A stretch of 6,596 nt of DNA, from the NCBI GenBank assembly GCA_003505715.1, contig DNXU01000603.1, positions 2,674-9,269 on the forward strand, in the 5' to 3' direction. The translations under genes were made by a program, and so were the position numbers. Source of the DNA: Cyanobacteria bacterium UBA8803. Lineage in GTDB: Bacteria > Cyanobacteriota > Cyanobacteriia > Cyanobacteriales > Coleofasciculaceae. Shown piece by piece: positions 1 through 4,673 of this stretch. Below the pieces are notes generated by a model. That model saw only the letters and a program-made list of their open reading frames with translations, was not told where the DNA came from and did no database searches. The stretch's first letter is position 1. The number at the start of each line of letters is the position of its first letter.

Positions 1-53
1 ATGGTTAATCAACCGGACATGATCTGATACCCACCGGACTGCGCATTAGAACC

Positions 54-281
54 CTATTTCCGCGCCGTCCACAGCCAAGCCAAAGCGCCAAAAAATAAGG
101 TAGCCAGTACACTCCAAAACAATGACACCACTAAGGGATGAGGTGGATTGTTAAATGATATAGGAGTGAAAGGTTTATCAATATGTTGTGTAACAACGCC
201 GGAGACGATCGCACCTGCACCTAAGCCGACACCGATGATTTGGATGGTTTTCTCTAAGGAGCGATCGCTTCTCATAGTCAT
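54..281 (-). CDS. Small two-helix membrane protein, possibly a C-terminal remnant
   Basis: This 75-residue protein begins MTMRSDRSLEKT. It has two hydrophobic segments, at about residues 13-31 (Gly/Ala/Val/Ile rich) and 50-71 (Leu/Phe/Trp rich). A polar, proline-rich linker (HIDKPF...NNPPHP) joins them, and the protein ends in a basic TARK tail. That predicts a helical hairpin in the membrane. I do not recognise a function. The opening RSDRSLEKTI reads like the juncture of a soluble domain with a C-terminal membrane hairpin, a layout I associate with longer cyanobacterial proteins, so this may be a truncated tail. There is no Shine-Dalgarno motif before the ATG at 281, and the frame stays open upstream only to a stop at 306-308. 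A transposase relic starts 44 bp upstream on the other strand, which would explain truncation. A genuine small protein remains possible. Confidence 0.5.
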   Translation of the reverse strand: MTMRSDRSLEKTIQIIGVGLGAGAIVSGVVTQHIDKPFTPISFNNPPHPLVVSLFWSVLATLFFGALAWLWTARK

Positions 282-324
282 GAGTACAATAGACTGGTAA
301 GTCCATCAATTCTAAAAATTAGCA

Positions 325-444
325 ATGAAACCTTATCCCGTTGAATTTCAACAGAAAATCATTGAAGTCCATGAAAAGGAAAACCTTTCCATTTTCCTTC
401 TTCCTACTGCGATCGCATTTCTGCCACAGTACCTACCATCTTAA
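325..444 (+). pseudogene. IS630-type transposase N-terminal relic
   Basis: The ATG at 325 opens MKPYPVEFQQKII, followed by EVHEKENLSI. This matches the N-terminus typical of cyanobacterial IS630/Tc1-mariner transposases (pattern MKPYS.DLR.KIV..YE.GN.SIR), the first helix of their helix-turn-helix DNA-binding domain. The match stops after about residue 23 (base 393). The frame then reads unrelated sequence (FLLPTAIAFLP...) and ends at a stop at 442-444. The rest of the HTH, the DDE catalytic domain and clear terminal inverted repeats are absent, so this is a decayed fragment. Identification rests on family memory of a short motif; base 393 is the limit of the recognisable part. Confidence 0.5.
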
Positions 445-548
445 TAAGTATATTGGCTCCTAATCTTCCAGATTTCCGGAAAATAAACTAAAATTTACGA
501 TTACTGGCAGGTTATCTAAAAAAGCGATCTCCTTTACACCATATCTTT

Positions 549-677
549 TGTAGGGGCGAGTCGCTGCTTCAGATATTAAAGATAAATGCGATAACCTGAA
601 TTGACTCACCTAGGCCAGGACGACCCAATAAATTCTCTTCACATCCACCTAATCCTAAACAGCGGGTCGCCCCTACA
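549..677. repeat. GTAGGGGCGA-type inverted-repeat element (MITE-like)
   Basis: The left arm at 549-566 (TGTAGGGGCGAGTCGCTG) and the right arm at 660-677 (CAGCGGGTCGCCCCTACA) are inverted repeats, matching at 16 of 18 positions. They enclose 93 bp of non-coding sequence. GTAGGGGCGA-type ends are familiar from small interspersed palindromic elements in cyanobacterial genomes. The size and terminal arms suggest a miniature inverted-repeat element or a fold-back RNA. No flanking target duplication is obvious. Confidence 0.6.
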
Positions 678-884
678 GTTTTTGTATACGGACTGCGCAT
701 AAATCAATCATGAGCTATCTTCTCAAAAATTTTGCTAGCTTGTAGAAGTAACCATAGAATTTTGCCCTCAAAGAAATTAGAATCGTCATTAGTGAGTTGC
801 GATCGCCAAACAATAAGGATTGATTTATCAAGCTTTTTGCCCAGTCAGGGTAAGATAGATTGGCATAGTTGAGCAGTGGCAGCA

Positions 885-2594
885 ATGGACTTGGATCAAC
901 CATTAGGCTCAGTCATTCAAGGTTCTCTTTCTGAAGGACTAGAAGTGCGCTTGCATCCCGATGTCTCGGTGGAAGAAATGCGCGTCGGCAAGTTTTTGGT
1001 TGTCCAGGGGATGCGATCGCGTTTTTTCTGTATGCTTACCGATGTCTCTCTGGGCACATCTAGCCAGCGAATTCTGGTTAATCCTCCCAGTCCCGATGAT
1101 GACTTTTTGCGAGAAGTTCTTGCGGGTAGCGGCACGTTTGGGACGGTGAATTTGACCCCGATGTTGATGTTTACGCCTACGGAGGTGAAACGAGATAAAG
1201 GAGTTAATCTCAATGGCAAAAGTTCGTTAGCTTCCTTTGAAGCTCAAAGTAGCGAGGCGATGGATTTGCTCCCCGTTAAAACCATCCCCAGCCACTTCTC
1301 ACAAGTCTATGATGCTAGCGAACGAGACTTTCGGGCAGTTTTTGGCTGGGAAGATGATCCTCATCGCCGCAATTTTGCGATCGGCCAACCCCTTGACATG
1401 GAGGTGCCGATATGTATAGACCTAGATCGCTTCGTGGAACGGAGTAACGGCGTCTTTGGTAAATCCGGTACGGGGAAATCCTTCCTGACGCGGTTGCTGC
1501 TATCCGGAATTATCCGCAAGCAAGCAGCAGTTAACTTAATCTTCGATATGCACTCAGAATATGGCTGGGAAGCAGTTTCCGAGGGTAAGCAATTCAGTAC
1601 AGTTAAAGGTTTGCGGCAACTATTTCCTAGCCAAGTGCAAGTGTACACTCTCGACGCCGAATCCACTCAACGCCGGGGGATTCGAGACGCCCAAGAACTT
1701 TATCTCAGCTACGATCAGATTGAAGTTGAAGATATCGCCCTAGTCCGCCAAGAGTTGAATCTTTCCGAGGCGAGTCTAGAAAATGCCATTATTCTACGCA
1801 ACGAGTTTGGCAAATCTTGGATTACGCAATTACTCAATATGACCAATGAAGAAATCCAGGAGTTTTGCGATACCAAGAGAGGTAGTAAGTCTTCTATTAT
1901 GGCCTTACAGCGCAAACTAACGCGCTTAGAAGAACTCAAATACATGCGCAGCGCTTGTCCGCGTAATTATATCGATCAGATTTTGCAATCCCTGGATGCG
2001 GGGAAACATGTGGTGGTGGAATTCGGTTCCCAGTCCAACATGCTCTCTTATATGTTGGCAACTAATCTCATGACTCGCCGCATCCACAGCAAATACGTGC
2101 AGAAAGCCGAGAAGTTTTTACAAAGCAAAAATCCGAGCGATCGCCCTCGTCAATTGGTAATTACCATCGAAGAAGCACACCGCTTCCTCGATTCTGCCAC
2201 CGTCCGCCAAACTATCTTCGGAATTATCGCCCGCGAGATGCGCAAGTACTTTGTCACCTTATTAGTAGTGGATCAGCGTCCTTCAGGGATTGATAACGAG
2301 GTGATGTCCCAGATTGGCACCCGAATCACGGCGTTATTGAACGATGATAAGGATATTGAGGCAATTTTTACAGGGGTATCGGGGGGGCAAAGTTTGCGAT
2401 CGGTATTAGCGAAGTTGGATTCTAAGCAACAAGCTTTGATTTTAGGTCATGCAGTGCCAATGCCAGTAGTGGTGCGGACTCGTCCCTATGATGAAACCTT
2501 CTATCGCGAGATTGGGGATATCTCTTGGGATGAGATGCCGGATGAGGCAGTATTTGCAGCCGCAGAAGCAGGGAGAGCAGATTTAGGATTTTGA
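885..2594 (+). CDS. HerA/DUF87-family hexameric ATPase
   Basis: This 569-residue cytoplasmic P-loop ATPase belongs to the HerA/FtsK superfamily, whose members form hexameric rings that pump or unwind DNA. The N-terminal part (about 1-180) fits the HAS-barrel seen in HerA proteins. The motor core follows. Walker A is GKSGTGKS at 192-199. The HerA-like strand LIFDMHSEYG lies near 218-227. Walker B is LVITIEEAHRF at 424-434, with acidic residues E429 and E430. The downstream sensor-like strand is VVDQRPSGID (461-470). R450 and R453 lie in the region where HerA proteins place an arginine finger. The central 260-420 insert is helical and charged. I chose ATG 885 because MDLDQPLGSVIQGSL fits the family's start; an in-frame GTG at 876 would add three residues. 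The Shine-Dalgarno signal is weak (GAG at 871-873). No NurA nuclease, Sir2 or other known HerA partner lies beside it; the HNH gene downstream is convergent. DNA is the likely substrate from family knowledge, but the role is unknown. Confidence 0.85.
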   Translation: MDLDQPLGSVIQGSLSEGLEVRLHPDVSVEEMRVGKFLVVQGMRSRFFCMLTDVSLGTSSQRILVNPPSPDDDFLREVLAGSGTFGTVNLTPMLMFTPTEVKRDKGVNLNGKSSLASFEAQSSEAMDLLPVKTIPSHFSQVYDASERDFRAVFGWEDDPHRRNFAIGQPLDMEVPICIDLDRFVERSNGVFGKSGTGKSFLTRLLLSGIIRKQAAVNLIFDMHSEYGWEAVSEGKQFSTVKGLRQLFPSQVQVYTLDAESTQRRGIRDAQELYLSYDQIEVEDIALVRQELNLSEASLENAIILRNEFGKSWITQLLNMTNEEIQEFCDTKRGSKSSIMALQRKLTRLEELKYMRSACPRNYIDQILQSLDAGKHVVVEFGSQSNMLSYMLATNLMTRRIHSKYVQKAEKFLQSKNPSDRPRQLVITIEEAHRFLDSATVRQTIFGIIAREMRKYFVTLLVVDQRPSGIDNEVMSQIGTRITALLNDDKDIEAIFTGVSGGQSLRSVLAKLDSKQQALILGHAVPMPVVVRTRPYDETFYREIGDISWDEMPDEAVFAAAEAGRADLGF

Positions 2595-2669
2595 TTCTTG
2601 GGAGGATGGCAAATTCTTTTTTGGTTGTGAACGTAGTTCATGGAGATTCCTTGCATACATTCTGGAATG

Positions 2670-2725
2670 CCCCCTAAATCCCCCAATTCTGGGGGACTTT
2701 GAGTTTCCGGTTTCCCCCCAAAGTC
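2670..2725. repeat. CCCCCTAAATCCCCCA palindromic repeat at a convergent gene junction
   Basis: CCCCCTAAATCCCCCA begins at 2670. CCCCCA (2680-2685) can pair with TGGGGG (2690-2695) across a four-base ATTC loop. A second pair, GACTTTG (2695-2701) with CAAAGTC (2719-2725), encloses the rest. This sequence type is a common interspersed repeat in cyanobacteria. It lies between the 3' ends of the ATPase gene (stop at 2594) and the HNH gene, and its last bases touch the HNH stop codon. It could act as a bidirectional terminator or 3'-end stabiliser, but no strong T-run follows the stem, so that role is inferred. Confidence 0.6.
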
Positions 2726-3152
2726 AAGTTGTTTGTAGATGGGACGGTGGATATTCTCCATTCACAATGAGTTGCTCGCGTTCGAGGATGCGTTCTGGGA
2801 GGTTAAATTGCAAAATTTTAGCGGTTACACGCCCTTCCGGTGTCAGTGGGACAATCGTTCCTCCTTCTAGCCGAAAATGGTCTGACCATTGCTGTAAACG
2901 AGGATTAAAAAAGGGGGTTAGTTGTTGTGTCTCAGGATCGATCGAACCAAGATCGGTTCCTTTAAAACGGTTGCAGCAAGGACAGGATAACGCTAGATTT
3001 TCAGCTTCGGTGATGCCATCATGTTTTTCGGCAATGATGTGTTCCATTTCAAAAGCGAAGAGAGAAGCTGTTTGGGGAAATCTGCAATACTCGCATTGTT
3101 CTCCGGCTCGTTGAGTCACTAGCTGACGCAAAGTGGCTGAAATGTAACTCAT
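2724..3152 (-). CDS. HNH endonuclease-like protein
   Basis: This 142-residue protein carries an HNH nuclease motif in its first half. The zinc ligands are C20-x-x-C23 (CEYC) and C57/C60 (CPCCN). The catalytic strand is E37-H38-I-I-A-E, with N52 (AENLAL) and N61 (CNRFKG) completing H-N-N. HNH domains of this layout cut DNA with one metal ion. The C-terminal half (about 70-142, ending in PPSHLQTT) is not a domain I recognise. The length is typical of stand-alone cyanobacterial HNH proteins whose roles are mostly unassigned. The ATG at 3152 overlaps the stop of the upstream gene as ATGA, so the two are probably translated in tandem; AAGAAG just upstream could serve as a weak ribosome site. It is not part of an intron or restriction cassette visible here. 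Possible roles include DNA repair, restriction or a toxin-like effector; the sequence does not decide. Confidence 0.85.
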   Translation of the reverse strand: MSYISATLRQLVTQRAGEQCEYCRFPQTASLFAFEMEHIIAEKHDGITEAENLALSCPCCNRFKGTDLGSIDPETQQLTPFFNPRLQQWSDHFRLEGGTIVPLTPEGRVTAKILQFNLPERILEREQLIVNGEYPPSHLQTT

Positions 3153-3505
3153 GCTTCTTTATGTAAGCGTTTATAGGCATGAGCTTTGGCTAAGCGCACC
3201 CAATGCTCTAAGAGCAAGTATCGATCTAGTTCGACTTCTTCCGATCGGGAGAGAGTGCCGGATTTATTGCGATCAAGCAGTTCGCTCATGCGGGCTTGCA
3301 ATGCAGGCGTGGGGTGGATGGCGAGGATGACTTCTGGACTAGGTTGACTGGCAAGCAGTTCGACGATTTGAAGTTCATTTTGGTAGAGAATGGTTTCTGC
3401 GGGAGCGAGTTCCTGGAGTGCGCGATCGAGAGCTTCTGGGAGGCGATCGCCCAATTGTTGCAGTTTCTCTCCGAGGCGATCGGGCACTTCTAGAATAATC
3501 TGCAT
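3149..3505 (-). CDS. Small helical protein paired with the HNH gene, function unknown
   Basis: This protein has 118 residues if translated from the ATG at 3505 (MQIILEVPDRLGEKLQQL). An in-frame GTG at 3532 would add nine residues (VIPILTLPL); neither start has a good Shine-Dalgarno. I prefer the ATG because MQIILEVPD is a typical opening beta strand of small cyanobacterial proteins of this type. The protein is soluble and largely alpha-helical. The C-terminal part (about 75-115) has the pattern LL.RN..GTLS..E..ELDRYLLLEHWVRLAKAHA, which recurs in short cyanobacterial proteins often found beside toxin- or nuclease-like genes. No catalytic residues are evident. Its TGA overlaps the HNH ATG, so it likely serves with or controls that protein. 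An antitoxin-like role is an inference only. It lies 88 bp downstream of the nitroreductase gene on the same strand and could share its transcript. Confidence 0.75.
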   Translation of the reverse strand: MQIILEVPDRLGEKLQQLGDRLPEALDRALQELAPAETILYQNELQIVELLASQPSPEVILAIHPTPALQARMSELLDRNKSGTLSRSEEVELDRYLLLEHWVRLAKAHAYKRLHKEA

Positions 3506-3593
3506 TAGCGGTAATGTAAGGATAGGAATCACTTGGATTGTAACAAAGAGCCAATCACAATCAGGTCATAGTTGCGATCGCTTGCTGCTGTAT

Positions 3594-4484
3594 TCATGAT
3601 GTTTTCTCGGCAGCCTCAACCCATTGAATGCGAGCAGGTTTGCGCTCGATCCAATTTCTGTAATTGAACTTCGGATATCCTACGGCTAACCCACCGTAAA
3701 TTTTGTGGTCTTCCGGTAAATTCACCAGCTTGGCAATGCGGTTATCGCGATCGCACACTGCCACTACAAAGCCAGTATAGAAGCAGCCTAAGCCCAATAC
3801 TTCAACCATCAAAGCTGCATTTTGCACTGCCAGGTTAGCATTTACACCCGCAAACCCCACTTTGCGATCGGCGTGGAACAAAATCAGCGTAGGAGTTTGG
3901 TAGAGTACTGTGTCTGTACCGTTATCGTAGGTGGCAACGACTTTGGCCAAGTTATGAAGGTTGGCAATTGCCCCCTCCAGTTCTTTGCCTGCCATCCAAC
4001 GCAAGATCCGACGAGTAATCGGATTGCGCAGTTGCTGGATGAGTTTTCTGAGATAATCCACTGTCAGCTGGACAATCTGAGCGATCGTAGCTCGATCCTG
4101 AACAACGACAAACTGAGTGCTTTCTGAGTTATGGGCACTCGGCGCAAAGCGTGCGCCTTCCAGAATTTTGGCGATCGCCTCTTTGCTAACTGGCTGATTC
4201 CTGAATTCCCGCACCGAGCGTCTAGTTCTCAGCAATTCCAGCACTTGCTCGGCAGAGGGTTGCATTTCCGGATGTACCGGATGGATCGATCCTGGCAGGA
4301 AATCCTCATGGCAGATTGCTTCACTCGGACAAAGGACTACACAATGCCCGCAGGCAAGGCACTCTCCATACCTGACTTCAGGAACAGTTCCTTTCTCTGG
4401 TTGGAAGAAGAGTACCTCTGGACAAACTTGAACGCATCTGCCGCAGTGTTTACACAGTTCTGCATCGATTACTATTTTAGCCAT
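3594..4484 (-). CDS. Nitroreductase-family protein with N-terminal 2x[4Fe-4S] ferredoxin domain
   Basis: This 296-residue cytoplasmic oxidoreductase has two parts. Residues 1-62 are a bacterial-type ferredoxin with two complete CxxCxxCxxxCP motifs (C11, C14, C17, C21 and C42, C45, C48, C52), predicted to hold two [4Fe-4S] clusters. After a linker (about 63-78), residues 79-290 form an FMN-dependent nitroreductase domain. Its N-terminal FMN-binding signature is RTRRSVREF (86-94), followed by FAPSAHNSESTQF and the C-terminal IYGGLAVGYPKF. In this family the clusters are thought to pass electrons to the flavin, which reduces nitro, quinone or other substrates; the true substrate cannot be read from the sequence. 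A strong Shine-Dalgarno tract lies immediately before the ATG at 4484 and a TATAAT sits about 65 bp upstream, so it is probably well translated. It is the first gene of the minus-strand cluster and is divergent from the cyclase gene. Confidence 0.9.
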   Translation of the reverse strand: MAKIVIDAELCKHCGRCVQVCPEVLFFQPEKGTVPEVRYGECLACGHCVVLCPSEAICHEDFLPGSIHPVHPEMQPSAEQVLELLRTRRSVREFRNQPVSKEAIAKILEGARFAPSAHNSESTQFVVVQDRATIAQIVQLTVDYLRKLIQQLRNPITRRILRWMAGKELEGAIANLHNLAKVVATYDNGTDTVLYQTPTLILFHADRKVGFAGVNANLAVQNAALMVEVLGLGCFYTGFVVAVCDRDNRIAKLVNLPEDHKIYGGLAVGYPKFNYRNWIERKPARIQWVEAAEKTS

Positions 4485-4500
4485 TCTCCTCCCTCCACCT
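4485..4500 (-). promoter_or_regulatory. Strong ribosome binding site of the nitroreductase gene
   Basis: Read on the minus strand, AGGTGGAGGGAGGAGA directly precedes the ATG at 4484. It contains several overlapping matches to the anti-Shine-Dalgarno (GGAGG, GGGAGG, AGGAG), at optimal and too-close spacings. This is far stronger than the upstream regions of the other genes here and fixes the start codon. Confidence 0.75.
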
Positions 4501-4549
4501 TATCTCTTCATCGTGGTGTGGTCGAAACAATTGCTCCCGATCAATTTGA

Positions 4550-4555
4550 ATTATA
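4550..4555 (-). promoter_or_regulatory. Candidate -10 element (TATAAT) for the nitroreductase gene
   Basis: The minus strand reads a perfect TATAAT here, about 65 bp before the start codon. A perfect TTGACA lies at 4581-4586 (minus strand), but the gap is 25 bp, well beyond the usual 16-18, so they are not a standard sigma-70 pair. Many cyanobacterial promoters keep only the -10, with an activator replacing the -35. Positional match only. Confidence 0.4.
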
Positions 4556-4615
4556 GATCCAAAAATTTGAGGATTTTCGTTGTCAATCAGTAAAAATACT
4601 TAAATATTTCGCTGT

Positions 4616-4641
4616 TAATTTAAACTTACAATTTTAAATTA
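4616..4641. promoter_or_regulatory. AT-rich inverted repeat upstream of the cyclase gene, possible operator
   Basis: TAATTTAAA (4616-4624) and TTTAAATTA (4633-4641) form perfect 9-bp inverted arms separated by 8 bp. The spacer contains TACAAT (4627-4632), a plausible -10 for the cyclase gene, whose ATG is about 40 bp downstream; no good -35 accompanies it. Such symmetry could be a dimer-binding operator, but AT-rich DNA produces chance palindromes. Confidence 0.3.
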
Positions 4642-4673
4642 GATTAAGAGTTTTTAAGCTTCAGAGTATCTCA

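Larger units (their letters stand above)
282..884. other. Gene-poor region with mobile-element relics
   Basis: About 600 bases carry no intact gene that I can support. They contain a short IS630-like transposase relic (from 325), a 9-bp inverted pair CAGGTTATC (508-516) and GATAACCTG (590-598), a 129-bp inverted-repeat element (549-677) and two HIP1 octamers (409-416 and 799-806). Positions 701-884 are the upstream region of the HerA-type ATPase gene. No convincing paired -35/-10 promoter is visible there; TAAGAT at 851-856 is a possible -10 without a good -35. The minus-strand frame over 715-903 overlaps the start of the ATPase gene and has no recognisable protein character. Confidence 0.6.

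Noticed and set aside
1..27. Possible C-terminal end of a plus-strand gene (MVNQPDMI then TGA)
   Set aside because: Only eight codons are in the window and there is nothing to test coding by; it cannot be supported.
399..490. Short stop-bounded stretches on both strands resembling protein tails (for example a minus-strand GRLGANILIKMVGTVAEMR)
   Set aside because: Fewer than 30 codons, no start codon and no family match I can name; a chance open stretch cannot be excluded.
549..677. CRISPR repeat unit
   Set aside because: Only one inverted pair is present, with no regularly spaced direct repeats or cas genes.
715..903. Minus-strand frame of 62 residues upstream of and overlapping the ATPase gene start
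   Set aside because: It overlaps the first codons of a confident gene, has no Shine-Dalgarno and shows no recognisable domain; a chance frame is the simpler explanation.
2767..3114. Plus-strand frame of 115 residues opposite the HNH gene
   Set aside because: It lies entirely antisense to the HNH gene, whose zinc and catalytic residues are clear, and has low-complexity Ser/Arg/Cys composition typical of a shadow frame.
885..3505. HerA ATPase plus HNH plus small protein as one anti-phage defence operon
   Set aside because: The ATPase is on the opposite strand and convergent with a repeat between, so the genes are not co-transcribed; there is no other defence hallmark.
4131..4556. Plus-strand frame of 141 residues opposite the nitroreductase start
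   Set aside because: It is antisense to the ferredoxin part of the nitroreductase, whose eight cluster cysteines prove the real frame.
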